Assembly (NCBI GenBank): GCA_036821845.1
Contig: DAISIT010000001.1
Span: 59,149 to 123,148 of the forward strand
Length of the DNA stretch: 64,000 nt
Direction of reading: 5' to 3'
From: JAEUMD01 sp937950105
GTDB lineage: Bacteria; Pseudomonadota; Alphaproteobacteria; Rhizobiales; Hyphomicrobiaceae
Numbering within the stretch: the first letter of the stretch is position 1; every line of letters starts with the position of its first letter. The notes beneath the pieces were generated by a model that was not told the DNA's origin, ran no database searches, and was given only the letters and a program-made list of their open reading frames with translations. The position numbers were made by a program, and so were the translations under genes. Below are positions 15,233 to 24,256 of the stretch, in pieces.

Positions 15233-17803
15233 ATGACGAATCTGATCGCGCTACCGGAAGGCACCGAACTGGTCGGCGACTATCGCATCGACCGGGTGCT
15301 CGGTGCTGGCGGCTTCGGCATCACCTATCTCGCCAGCGAGGCGGCGCTCGCACGCTCGGTCACCATCAAGGAATACTTTCCGAGTGACTTCGCGGCCCGC
15401 AACGCCAGTCACGAGGCGATGCCGCGGTCGCAGCACTGCTCGGGTGACTATCGCTGGGGGCTCGATCGCTTCATCGAGGAAGCCCAGACGCTGGCGCGCT
15501 TCGATCACCCGAACATCGTGCGCGTCTATCGCTACTTCCGCGCCAACAACACCGGCTACATGGTCCTGCACTTCGAGGAAGGGCAGAGCCTCAAGGGCTG
15601 GCTGAAGGGGCTCGGCCGCGCACCGCGCCAGAAGGAACTCGACGCGCTGGTGGCGCCGCTGCTCGACGCGCTCGAGATCGTCCACAACGCCGACTTCCTG
15701 CATCGCGACATCGCGCCGGACAACATCATCATTCGCAAGAGCGGCGCGCCGGTGCTGATCGACTTCGGCTCGGCGCGTGGCGAGATCGCGGCGCATTCGA
15801 AGACCGTCTCGGCGCTGGTGAAGCCCGGCTACAGCCCCTACGAGCAGTACGCCGAGACGACACGGCAGCAGGGACCGTGGACCGACATCTACGCCCTCGG
15901 CGCGACGCTCTATCACGCCGTCACCGGCAAGCGCCCGCCCGACGCGCCCTCGCGCATGGTGCACGACGAGATCGTGCCGGCGCGCGAAGCAGCGATCAGC
16001 TCGTACCGGCCGGGTTTTCTCAAGGCCATCGATCGCGCGCTGGCGATCGACGTCAAGGATCGCCCGCAGTCGATCGCCATCTGGCGCGGCGAGTTGCTGG
16101 CGCCCGAGCCTCAGCGCCAGGGTGGCGGCTGGCTGACGCGCGCGCTCGACAAGCGGCGGGATGCAGAGCCGGCAGGCGAAGGGGTTGCCAGAGAGAACAC
16201 GCCGGAAGCTGCCGCTGCGCCTGCTGGAGCCCCGGTACCGCCGCCGCCCGATGTGCCGGGCAAGTCCGGCGGCGGCCTGCTCGACTTCATGGATCGCCTG
16301 AAAGGCGGTCGCGAGGCCTCGCCATCCGCCGATGCCCGCGGTCCGGCCGCCGGAGCCGCCGGATCAAAGAGCGCGCGGTCGCCGCTGAGCGGGCTTGCGG
16401 CAGACGCCGCAGTCGAGACACGGCCGGGCAACGCGGCCGACGCACCGGATCGTGCTGCGGCAGGAAAGGGCAAACCCGCGCGCGCCGCTGCTGCGCGGGC
16501 GGCCACCGCCAAGGCACCCGCGCCTCCGCCGCCTGCAGCACCGGCCAGAGAGCCAGCGAAGGCGTCGGCCACGCCCCCGCCGGCCGCCGTGGCACTGCCG
16601 GCAAAGGTTCCCCGTCGAGCCGAGAAACCGCGCCCGATCAAATCCTCTGCGCGCCGCCACCTGCGTCCGCTGCTGGTCAAGCTGGTGATCGGCGCGGGCG
16701 TCGCCGCTGCTGCCGTGTTCATCCAGAACCGCCTGCCGAATCTCGATTCGACCGCGCCTGCGCCGACGAAGCCGGCAGCGAGCACGACTGCGGCAGCGCC
16801 AGCGCCTCGCACGCCCGCACCTCGATCGAGCGATGCCGTTTCCCCCGGCGCGCCGGGCGCCACCACCACAGGTTCCATCGCATCGCCGCTGGCACCGGCG
16901 CCGTCACCGCAACTGGCGCGCATCGAGGCGCACGCGGGCGGCGTATCGCGCGTCGCCTTCGCCAGCGGCGGACGCCTCGTCAGCACCGGTGCCGACGGCA
17001 CGCTCAAACTCTGGAATGCGGATCGGCGCAGTCTCGCGCGCACGATCGCACTCGACGGCGGTCCTGCCACCGCGCTGGCGGTCGCCGGAGAGGAAGCGCT
17101 GGTCGGCCACGCCAATGGCGGCATCGGTCTCTGGGACGTCGCCAGCGCGCGCAAGCGGGCGAGCTTCGAGCGCAACGAGGCGAGCGTGTGGTCGCTCGCC
17201 TTCACCGGCGAGAGCGGCCGCTTCGCTTCGGCCGCGCACGACTGGAAGATCGCGCTGTGGGATGCCGCCACGCCGGCGCAGCCCCTGCATGTGCTCGACG
17301 GGCATGAAAGTGCGGTGCTGGCGCTCGCCTACACGCCTGCGGCGACGCTGCTCGCCTCGGGCGGCGCCGACCGCACCGTCAGGCTCTGGAACCTCACCAA
17401 TCTCGAAATGCTGCGCACCTATCGCGGCAGCACGGATTTCATCTCGGCCGTCGCCCTGTCGGCCGATGGCAAGAGCCTCGCCGCAGCAAGCCTCGACGGC
17501 AGCATCCGCGTGTGGAGCACCTCCTCGTCGCGGCTGAAGCGGCGCTACAGCGGCCACAAGGGCGCGGTGACCAGCCTAGCGTTCTCACCCGATGGCGAGC
17601 ACCTGGTTTCCGGCGGCGCCGACGGCACCGTGCGGCTCTGGGATACGAACCGGCGGCGGGCCATCCGCGCCTTCGCAGGCCACAGCGGCAAGGTCGAAGC
17701 GGTCGCGTTCGCGCCGGATGGCGGCAGCGTCGCGTCGGGCGGCGCGGACGGCACGGTTCGCGTCTGGTCGGCCGCCAGCACGCTCGCCGACGCGCGGCCC
17801 TGA
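15233..17803 (+). CDS. Membrane Ser/Thr protein kinase with seven WD40 repeats
   Basis: 856 aa from ATG 15233 (MTNLIALPEGTEL); in-frame sequence upstream has no kinase-like extension. The kinase domain spans about 17-285: LGAGGFGITYLA (Gly loop), IKEYFPSDFA (catalytic Lys in the KEYFP variant), HRDIAPDNI (catalytic loop with Ala where Ser/Thr kinases usually have Lys) and DFGSAR. Residues about 290-470 are Pro/Ala-rich. One membrane helix (LLVKLVIGAGVAAAAVFIQ) lies near 478-497. The periplasmic part carries seven WD40 units (about 560-856), enough for a complete propeller. It heads a kinase/PP2C/FHA signalling set. Confidence 0.88.
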   Translation: MTNLIALPEGTELVGDYRIDRVLGAGGFGITYLASEAALARSVTIKEYFPSDFAARNASHEAMPRSQHCSGDYRWGLDRFIEEAQTLARFDHPNIVRVYRYFRANNTGYMVLHFEEGQSLKGWLKGLGRAPRQKELDALVAPLLDALEIVHNADFLHRDIAPDNIIIRKSGAPVLIDFGSARGEIAAHSKTVSALVKPGYSPYEQYAETTRQQGPWTDIYALGATLYHAVTGKRPPDAPSRMVHDEIVPAREAAISSYRPGFLKAIDRALAIDVKDRPQSIAIWRGELLAPEPQRQGGGWLTRALDKRRDAEPAGEGVARENTPEAAAAPAGAPVPPPPDVPGKSGGGLLDFMDRLKGGREASPSADARGPAAGAAGSKSARSPLSGLAADAAVETRPGNAADAPDRAAAGKGKPARAAAARAATAKAPAPPPPAAPAREPAKASATPPPAAVALPAKVPRRAEKPRPIKSSARRHLRPLLVKLVIGAGVAAAAVFIQNRLPNLDSTAPAPTKPAASTTAAAPAPRTPAPRSSDAVSPGAPGATTTGSIASPLAPAPSPQLARIEAHAGGVSRVAFASGGRLVSTGADGTLKLWNADRRSLARTIALDGGPATALAVAGEEALVGHANGGIGLWDVASARKRASFERNEASVWSLAFTGESGRFASAAHDWKIALWDAATPAQPLHVLDGHESAVLALAYTPAATLLASGGADRTVRLWNLTNLEMLRTYRGSTDFISAVALSADGKSLAAASLDGSIRVWSTSSSRLKRRYSGHKGAVTSLAFSPDGEHLVSGGADGTVRLWDTNRRRAIRAFAGHSGKVEAVAFAPDGGSVASGGADGTVRVWSAASTLADARP

Positions 17804-17892
17804 AGAGAAACGTACGCACAGTGCTGCAACCGCGTCAGCCCGAGCGGCCCGAGCGCGCGATCAGCGACTGCAGCAACCGGGAAAAGCGCCGG

Positions 17893-18441
17893 TCAGCCGG
17901 TGGCCTTGGCGATGTGGCGCGCGAGATCGTCGTAGGCAGCGCAATTGGCACCGCAGCGGCGCGCGATCTCGCCAAGTTCCGCGCGGGCCGCGCCGACATC
18001 GCCCGTCGCGAGATGCGCTTCGCCCATGTAGGCACGTGCGACGACGAAATCGGGGTCCAGAGCGAGGGCCCGACGATAGTACGTGAACGCACCCGCGACA
18101 TCGCCGGATTTGCGCGTCGCGAAGCCGAGGTACGTCAAAGTCCGCGCATCAGGCGCGCGCGCCTGTTTGAGATAGCCGATGGCCTCGTCGTAGCGGCCGA
18201 CGCGCGCCATCCAGTAGCCCGCATAGAACAACTCGCTGTCGCTCAGAGCGGCGGCGACCTTTCCGGCGCAGGCCGACCATGCAGCGCTTCCCGGCGCGTG
18301 CACGTCGCACGCTCCCGCAGGCGCCTGATCCTTGCCGGCGAGAACGGACGAAGCCGTGACGCAAAGCAATGCCGCAGCGGACGCGGAGAGAGCCATGCGC
18401 GCGCGGGCAATTGTGATGGTTCGGGGTGCGCCGGAGATCAT
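17893..18441 (-). CDS. Secreted TPR-repeat protein
   Basis: 182 aa. Residues about 10-35 form a signal peptide (SASAAALLCVTASSVLA). Three TPR-like helical pairs follow: SELFYAGYWMARVGRYDEAIGYL, TLTYLGFATRKSGDVAGAFTYYRRAL and VVARAYMGEAHLATGDVGAARAEL. Four cysteines may form disulfides in the periplasm. It is convergent with the kinase gene. The TPR units suggest a protein-binding role; partner unknown. Confidence 0.8.
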   Translation of the reverse strand: MISGAPRTITIARARMALSASAAALLCVTASSVLAGKDQAPAGACDVHAPGSAAWSACAGKVAAALSDSELFYAGYWMARVGRYDEAIGYLKQARAPDARTLTYLGFATRKSGDVAGAFTYYRRALALDPDFVVARAYMGEAHLATGDVGAARAELGEIARRCGANCAAYDDLARHIAKATG

Positions 18442-18767
18442 CGCCGAAGTCCTTTTCTTATCGGCACCGGAGGGTGCGGAGCGTGTTTTTCTGTGACTGA
18501 CGGCCGGGCCGTTGTGGCAACGGCGCGCAACTTAGCACAACATGCGCCGCGGAAAAGGTCCGGTGAGGCGACGTGGCCACGGTCAGCGCGCCATGACGCG
18601 GCAGACCGGGACGGGTCCAAGCCTCGCCATGTTCACACGCCATGTGTGAGCCGCTGCGGGAGGGCCGTGAGACAAGCGGCGGATCGCCAGCCGTGCGAAG
18701 CGCATGACGGACACGCAGTCGCCCTGGCGGGCGGCTTTTGCAGATGAAGCGAACAGCGAGGGCGGCC
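18442..18767 (+). other. Intergenic region between divergent genes
   Basis: 326 bp between the TPR gene and the SNase-like gene. It should hold both promoters, but I see no clear -35/-10 pair, repeat or hairpin. In-frame codons continue a short way upstream of the chosen start at 18768. Confidence 0.5.
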
Positions 18768-20237
18768 ATGTTCGGCTGGCGAAAGAAGCGCGACGGGTTC
18801 GAGTGGCACGAGTATGTGCGCACGACCATTCTGCTGAGGCGCGCCAACCGCCGCCGCAAGGTCGACGAGGTACGAGACGCCGCCATCGACGGATTGAAGC
18901 ACGGCATCAAGGGTGCGCAACGCGCGGCGGCCGCGGGTCTCGATAGTGCCAAGGCCGCCGCTGCCGCGGGGCTGCGCGAGGCCGCCGACAAAGGCTCGGT
19001 CGCGGGCACCAAGGGACTATCGAGTGCAGGCTCCGCTGTGTCCGCCACGGCGCGAAGCATCGCACGCGGGATCGGCCGCCTTGCCTCGACCATCGCTCAG
19101 GCGCCGGGCCGGGCGTGGCGTGCCGTCCCCTCCATGGCGGCCTTGTCCGGAACCGTTCAAGGATCGCGCGCGGCGGCCTTGCTTTCCCGGTTCGCAGCAT
19201 GGTTCGCCGGCACACGGCTCGGCGCCCGTGAGTTCACCGTGCCGATCGGCGCGACCGGCGTGGCACTGGTCATTGCCGCCGTCACGCGCGGTGTGCGCCA
19301 GGGTATCGACGCGACGACGCTGGTCATCGGCCTCGCCGCCGCCGTCGCGCTGCTGCTCGCCGCGCTCCCCGCGCTCGCGCGTGAGGACGGCCCGCGCGAT
19401 GCCGCGATCCGCCAGCGTGGCGGACGGCCGAGCCGCAGCGACTATCAGGATAGCGACGACATTACCTACCCGCGCGCGCGCTTTGCGCAAGCGCGTGCCA
19501 TGCTGGCGTGGGGCGGCATCGCCGCGGCGCTGGTGCTCGGTGTCGGACCGCTGCTGACCGGCGAGACATCATCGCCCGCAGAGCCTGCCGGCATCGTCAC
19601 CTCGTCGATTTCGCGCAGCGACGCCGCACCCGGCTCTCTCGCGGGCAGCGCTTCGATCCTCGCCGGCGACACGCTCCGCATCTCCGGCCGTATCGTACAG
19701 CTCGCCGGCATCGAAGTTCCGGAAATGTCGCAATCCTGCGTGCGCGACAGCGGCACGCGGTGGCCATGCGGCGCCGCGGCGCGGCGCGCGCTGGAACAGC
19801 TCGCGCGCCGCGAAAAGTTCTCCTGCGAGACGGTGGAAGACCGCAGCTCGGCACCGCCCCTCGTGCGCTGCCGCACGGGAGCAGGGTCCGACATCGCCGC
19901 CGAGATGGTACGGGCCGGACATGCTTTCGCCGAGCAGGCCTTCTTCGCGTCGTACGGCAGCGAAGAGCAGCAGGCGCGCGGTGCCAAGGCCGGCATCTGG
20001 TCCGGCACCCCGCAACGTCCGGCAGAGTATCGCGCGGCCCGCTGGGACGAAGCCAAGAAGGCCGCGCCCGAAGGCTGCCCGATCAAGGGTCGAATATCCG
20101 GTCGCGAGCGCACCTACGTGCTGCCATGGTCCGACGACTACAACCGCGTCAAGATCCGTGATGGCCGTGGCCGCTGGTTCTGCAGCGAGGACGAGGCGCG
20201 CGCCGCCGGCTGGACACCGTCACAACGGCGGTCCTGA
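18768..20237 (+). CDS. Membrane-anchored SNase-like protein with C-terminal sunset-type domain
   Basis: 489 aa from ATG 18768 (GAGGG upstream); an ATG at 18744 is the alternative. The N-terminus is basic, then an Ala/Lys-rich amphipathic stretch, and hydrophobic segments follow at about residues 158-205 and 247-266. Residues about 300-425 resemble staphylococcal-nuclease-like domains (DTLRISGRIVQLAGIEVPE; ARGAKAGIWSG). However the Arg normally before LAGI is Gln and the second catalytic Arg is not apparent, so activity is doubtful. The C-terminus (GCPIKGRIS ... RWFCSEDEARAAGW) matches the small sunset-type domain often fused to such nucleases. Confidence 0.75.
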   Translation: MFGWRKKRDGFEWHEYVRTTILLRRANRRRKVDEVRDAAIDGLKHGIKGAQRAAAAGLDSAKAAAAAGLREAADKGSVAGTKGLSSAGSAVSATARSIARGIGRLASTIAQAPGRAWRAVPSMAALSGTVQGSRAAALLSRFAAWFAGTRLGAREFTVPIGATGVALVIAAVTRGVRQGIDATTLVIGLAAAVALLLAALPALAREDGPRDAAIRQRGGRPSRSDYQDSDDITYPRARFAQARAMLAWGGIAAALVLGVGPLLTGETSSPAEPAGIVTSSISRSDAAPGSLAGSASILAGDTLRISGRIVQLAGIEVPEMSQSCVRDSGTRWPCGAAARRALEQLARREKFSCETVEDRSSAPPLVRCRTGAGSDIAAEMVRAGHAFAEQAFFASYGSEEQQARGAKAGIWSGTPQRPAEYRAARWDEAKKAAPEGCPIKGRISGRERTYVLPWSDDYNRVKIRDGRGRWFCSEDEARAAGWTPSQRRS

Positions 20238-20267
20238 ACGAGTTTCGAATGGTCCTGAAAATGAAGC

Positions 20268-20296
20268 GCCCGCGGTCGGGGGGGACGACCGCGGGC
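20268..20296. terminator. Hairpin between convergent genes
   Basis: GCCCGCGGTC (20268-20277) pairs perfectly with GACCGCGGGC (20287-20296) around a G-rich loop. It lies 30 bp after the SNase-like gene. T-runs are weak on both sides. Confidence 0.5.
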
Positions 20297-20509
20297 TGAC
20301 TGCCGTGTGCCTGTTGGGGGGAAGGGGACGGCTGCACGACGTGATTGGACTATAGGCGTAAACGGCACGTTTTTGCAAGCATTCCGCTAATTCAGAGTTT
20401 CCGAAGTGTGAATACAATTCGCTTGTGCTCACTTATAGCATATTGCGGCAGATGCCATTTTACAGCCGAAAACGGCCTTTGCACTCATGGCTTCAGATCG
20501 GTACTGCGA

Positions 20510-21367
20510 TCACTTCCAGGCCAGTTCGATCGGCGAAAGCATCAGCGTGCCTGCTTGCCCCTGCGGCAGCTTGCGCGGTCCGACGACGAAGCCGACGTTG
20601 GCGTGGACGCCGTCGATCGAAAGGTCGCCATCCTTGCGGAAGTCGAGCGCGTTCTGGTTGACGACCAGCCTGCCGTCCAGCCAGACGCGCAGCACGCCAT
20701 CGTTTGCCCCCGGCTGATCGAGCTGGATTTCCTGCTCCATGCTGATCCAGCGGCCACGCGGCAGCGTCGTGACGAAGTTGTCGAACCGCGTCGGCCCGTG
20801 CGGCTGCACCTCGGGCGCCTTCAGCACGAAGCCGACAGTGCCGCCGTGCTGCCAGCGCGTCGAGAACTCGAAGCCCGACTTCGCATCGCTGCCCTGGCGT
20901 GCCACATCGCCGCCGATCAGTCCCGGCAGGCTGCCGCCGGTTGCGAAGTCGAAGTCGTCCGGCATGTACACGCTGTAGCGCAGGCACGCCGCGGAGGCGC
21001 GGTCCCCCGCCATCGGCCACCATTTGAACAGTACGCCCGTGGCGTCGCTACCCGTGGCCCGCTCGGGCAAGCCGAGCTTGATCTCGAGAGCCGCGGGCGC
21101 TGGTCCGTCGCTCACCGGCACGATGCGGGCGTTCTCGACGATGTTGCGCTCGCCGTTGCCGGCGCGAGCCTGCAGCTCGATGAGCGAGAGCGGCCCGCCG
21201 TTGCTGGATGTGAGATCGAACGTCGCGGTGCGCGCGTAGTTCGCCATGCAGCCCGGCGCCGGTCCGTCGAGCACGAAGGTCGTGACCAGCCCGTAGCCGA
21301 CCAGCGCCAGCGCGATGCCTGCTGCGCCGATGTTGACGATCGTCGTTGCCGACATTTTTTGCGACAT
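20510..21367 (-). CDS. Polysaccharide lyase family 14-like protein (alginate-lyase type), membrane-anchored
   Basis: 285 aa from ATG 21367; a GTG at 21379 that overlaps the upstream stop is also possible. One N-terminal helix (about 9-32) anchors or exports it. The rest fits the PL14-like jelly-roll pattern: RYSVYMPDDFDFATGGSLPGL, FEFSTRWQHGGTVGF, RGRWISMEQEIQLDQPG and GVLRVWLDGRLVV. Known PL14 enzymes cleave mannuronate/glucuronate polymers by beta-elimination. It follows the adaptor gene directly at the end of an alg8/alg44/algD locus, so a role in trimming or clearing the polymer in the periplasm is inferred. Confidence 0.75.
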   Translation of the reverse strand: MSQKMSATTIVNIGAAGIALALVGYGLVTTFVLDGPAPGCMANYARTATFDLTSSNGGPLSLIELQARAGNGERNIVENARIVPVSDGPAPAALEIKLGLPERATGSDATGVLFKWWPMAGDRASAACLRYSVYMPDDFDFATGGSLPGLIGGDVARQGSDAKSGFEFSTRWQHGGTVGFVLKAPEVQPHGPTRFDNFVTTLPRGRWISMEQEIQLDQPGANDGVLRVWLDGRLVVNQNALDFRKDGDLSIDGVHANVGFVVGPRKLPQGQAGTLMLSPIELAWK

Positions 21368-21378
21368 GGTGTTTCCCA

Positions 21379-22335
21379 CTAGCCTCTGAAGGCGCGATTG
21401 ATATTGCGCATGAGCGGATCGACGAGCTGATCGAGCAAGGTGCGTTCGCCCGTCAGCAGCAACACCTCGCTGCGCATGCCGGGGTGCAGCGAGATGCGTT
21501 TGGCGATGTCGGCGCGCGAGCCCTCGAGCTCGACGCGCGCGATGAAATGCGGCGTGCCCGAGCGCTTGTCCTCGACCGCATCGGGCGACACCCAGGCGAG
21601 CCTTGCAGCGAGCGGGCGTTGCTCACGCCAGCTCAGCGCCGACAACCAGACCTTGGCCGGCATGCCGGGACGCACACTTTCGATCTGGTTCGGCGCCAGA
21701 CGGCCCTCGATCACCAGGCGATCGTCGTCGGGCACGATTTCGGCGATGGTCTCGCCCGGCTTGATGACGGCGCCCGGCGCGCCGACCGCGAGCGACAGCA
21801 GCCGTCCGGTCGCCGGCGCACGGATCTCGCTGCGCGCGAGTTCGTCCTCGGCGATGCCGAGCCGCGCCGCAATGGCCGCCGCTTCCTTTTCGATCTCCGC
21901 GACCTGCCGCTGCAGCGCCAGCACGCGCGAGCGCGAAGCCAGCTTGCGCTCGAGCAGGTCGAGCATCGTCTCGCTTTCCTGCTTCGCGAGATCGAGCTGC
22001 CGCGCTGCTGCATCCGCCTGCAACCTGAGGGCCGTCGTCTGCTCGATCAGCGATTTGGTCTCGAGCGTGAGCAGCACGTCACCGGCGGTCACCTGCTGGC
22101 CTTCGCGCACGTTGATGCGCCCGACCGTACCGCCGCGCTCGTGCTGCACGGGCTTGACGCGGCTCTCGACGATGATGGTGCCGGGCATGCCGACGCCCTT
22201 GTCGATCGGCGCCACCGCAGCGGTGCCGATGCCGAATCCGAAGAAGGCGACGACGACGAAGACACCGGCGGCAACGGGCGCCTTGAGGTCGAGGCGCGGG
22301 AACCTCGCGTCGGACATGTCGGCGGAAAATTTCAT
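21379..22335 (-). CDS. Type I secretion membrane-fusion protein (HlyD/PrtE family), short form
   Basis: 318 aa against about 430-480 for typical HlyD/PrtE proteins. One inner-membrane helix (about 19-42) is followed by a lipoyl half-motif (VKPVQHERGGTVGRINVREGQ). A coiled coil of only about 90 residues comes next, then the second lipoyl half (IRAPATGRLLSLAVG) and beta-barrel segments (LVIEGRLAPNQIESVRPGM; SLHPGMRSEVLLLTGERT). It should bridge the ABC exporter at 22350-24056 to an outer-membrane channel. No TolC gene is in the window. It is 14 bp from the exporter gene. Confidence 0.88.
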   Translation of the reverse strand: MKFSADMSDARFPRLDLKAPVAAGVFVVVAFFGFGIGTAAVAPIDKGVGMPGTIIVESRVKPVQHERGGTVGRINVREGQQVTAGDVLLTLETKSLIEQTTALRLQADAAARQLDLAKQESETMLDLLERKLASRSRVLALQRQVAEIEKEAAAIAARLGIAEDELARSEIRAPATGRLLSLAVGAPGAVIKPGETIAEIVPDDDRLVIEGRLAPNQIESVRPGMPAKVWLSALSWREQRPLAARLAWVSPDAVEDKRSGTPHFIARVELEGSRADIAKRISLHPGMRSEVLLLTGERTLLDQLVDPLMRNINRAFRG

Positions 22336-22349
22336 CGTCGCTGCTCCTC

Positions 22350-24056
22350 TCAGCCCGCCGTCGCCTGCGCGACGGCCGCCTCGGACGCCGCAGGAACCGG
22401 GCGCAACGGAGCGACCGGCCGGCCCACCTCCGGCGCAGCACCGATCTTGGCCACGCTGCCGCCATTCATCAGGACGACGCGATCGACCAGTTTCAGCATG
22501 CGCGGATCCTGCGTCGCGATCACCAGCGATACGCCGGCCGCGCGCAAGGCTTCGAGCGCTTGTGTCAGAGTGCGCAAGGCCGCGCCGTCGAGGCCGGCTT
22601 CCGGCTCGTCCAGAACGATCATGCGCGGATTGCCGTGCACCGCGCGCGCCATGGCGACCGCGCGCCGCTCGCTGATCGAGAGCGCCGAGCCGGCTGGCCC
22701 GACCTCGGTCTCGTACCCCTTCGGCAGCGACTGCAAGCGCTCGTGAACGCCCGCCGCCAGCGCGGCGGCGGCCGACGACAGCAACGCCGCCTCGCGAAAC
22801 CGCACGATATTCTCGTGCACGCTGCCATCGACGAGCATGGATTCGTCCGGCAGATAGCCAATGGGCGGCATGCCCGACGCGCGCTGCCAGCGCGTGATGG
22901 CGATACCGTCGAGATCGGCCGTCCCGGCGCTCGGCGCCATGGCTCCGGCGATGACCGCAGCAAGGGTCGATTTTCCGGCTCCGTTCGGGCCGACGATGCC
23001 GATCGATTCACCCGGTGCGATTTCGAAGCTGACGCCGCGTAACGCCGCGATGCGCCGCCCCGGATAGATCACCGAGACATCGGCGAGGCGCACGCGGCCT
23101 TCGCCACGGATGTCGCCATGGCCGACAGGCGCCTGCGGATAGTCGGCCGGAAGCGCCTTGAGACGACGATAGGCACGCCATGCGGCCGCGCCCGGCTTGA
23201 TGGCGCCGACGAGTTGCTCGAGTGGCGCCAGTGCCCTGCCGAGAAGGATGGCCGAGGCGACGAGTGCACCGGGGCTGACCTGTTCCTTGACGACAAGCCA
23301 GGCGCCGAGCCCGTAGATCGCGATCTGCGACCCGACCCGTACCGCACGCGCGAGCGCCTTGACGAAGCTGACGCGCTTGGCGAGCGAATAGGCACTAGCG
23401 ATGTGGGAGCGATTGGTCTCCTCCCAGCGGCCGGCGACGCCTTCCGCCAGTCCGAGTGCGCCGGCCACATGCGCATTGGCGGTGACGAGGCGGAACCAGT
23501 GTCCGGCGCGCTCCTGCGCTTCGCCGGTTTCGCGCTGCAACCGATCCGTCAATGCCACCTGCGCCAGCGCCGCCAGCAGCAGCAGCACGGCCGACACAGC
23601 CGCGACCATGCCGATCATCGGATGCAGCGCGGCCAGCGCGACGAGAAAGATAGGGATCCAAGGTCCGTCGAACAGCGGCATGACGGCCGCACTCGACAGG
23701 AATGCGCGCAGGGTTTCGAGCGCGCGTGCATCCTGGCGAAGCTCGCCAGCGGCACCGCCGAGTTTCAGGCCGTTCTCGAGCATATACTCGCCGAGGCAGT
23801 GATCGAGCCACAGGCCGGCGCGCGTCAGGATCGTGTCGCGCACGATCTCGAGCAGCGCCAGCGCGGCGATCGCGGCGGCAGCGATGAGCGTCAGGATGAC
23901 GAGCGTCTCGATGCTGCCGAGCGGCACCACCGACTCGAACACCTGCAGGGTGTAGAGCGGCGTCGCCAGCATCAGAACATTGATGAAGCCGCTGAACAGG
24001 AACGCGACCAGCAGCGCGGCGCGGGCCTGCTTGAGCAGCCGTCTCGAGGTACGCAT
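22350..24056 (-). CDS. Type I secretion ABC transporter (PrtD-like) with degenerate ATPase motifs
   Basis: 568 aa from ATG 24056 (AGGAAGG upstream), the usual PrtD length. The transmembrane domain covers about 15-285, beginning FSGFINVLMLATPLYTLQVF as in PrtD exporters. The ATPase domain has Walker A GPNGAGKST (356-364) and Walker B VLDEP (481-485). Three other motifs are altered. The Q-loop Gln is Asp (YLPDES, 404), the signature is LSISE instead of LSGGQ (459-463), and the H-switch His is Gln (IATQDP, 516). It probably exports the four RTX proteins, but its ATP cycle may be unusual. Confidence 0.85.
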   Translation of the reverse strand: MRTSRRLLKQARAALLVAFLFSGFINVLMLATPLYTLQVFESVVPLGSIETLVILTLIAAAAIAALALLEIVRDTILTRAGLWLDHCLGEYMLENGLKLGGAAGELRQDARALETLRAFLSSAAVMPLFDGPWIPIFLVALAALHPMIGMVAAVSAVLLLLAALAQVALTDRLQRETGEAQERAGHWFRLVTANAHVAGALGLAEGVAGRWEETNRSHIASAYSLAKRVSFVKALARAVRVGSQIAIYGLGAWLVVKEQVSPGALVASAILLGRALAPLEQLVGAIKPGAAAWRAYRRLKALPADYPQAPVGHGDIRGEGRVRLADVSVIYPGRRIAALRGVSFEIAPGESIGIVGPNGAGKSTLAAVIAGAMAPSAGTADLDGIAITRWQRASGMPPIGYLPDESMLVDGSVHENIVRFREAALLSSAAAALAAGVHERLQSLPKGYETEVGPAGSALSISERRAVAMARAVHGNPRMIVLDEPEAGLDGAALRTLTQALEALRAAGVSLVIATQDPRMLKLVDRVVLMNGGSVAKIGAAPEVGRPVAPLRPVPAASEAAVAQATAG

Positions 24057-24200
24057 TACACCCTTCCTCGCGGCTCGCGAGGATGTCCCGCGGGCACACC
24101 CCGGACCCATGACTGAAGGCAGCCATGCGCCGGACCTACCTGTCATGGTTACCAAAGCAAGCTGAAGGAAGGGCTAATTCCAGGCTCGCTGACAAAGCAA

Positions 24201-24224
24201 AAGGGCCGGCGTAAACCGGCCCTT
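24201..24224 (-). terminator. Rho-independent terminator of the 801-aa RTX gene
   Basis: AAGGGCCGG and CCGGCCCTT pair around a CGTAAA loop. On the minus strand the stem is followed by TTTTGCTTT. It separates the RTX gene from the exporter operon. Confidence 0.8.
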
Positions 24225-24256
24225 CGGAGATGGCGAGGCACCTCGAGCGCAGCGGA

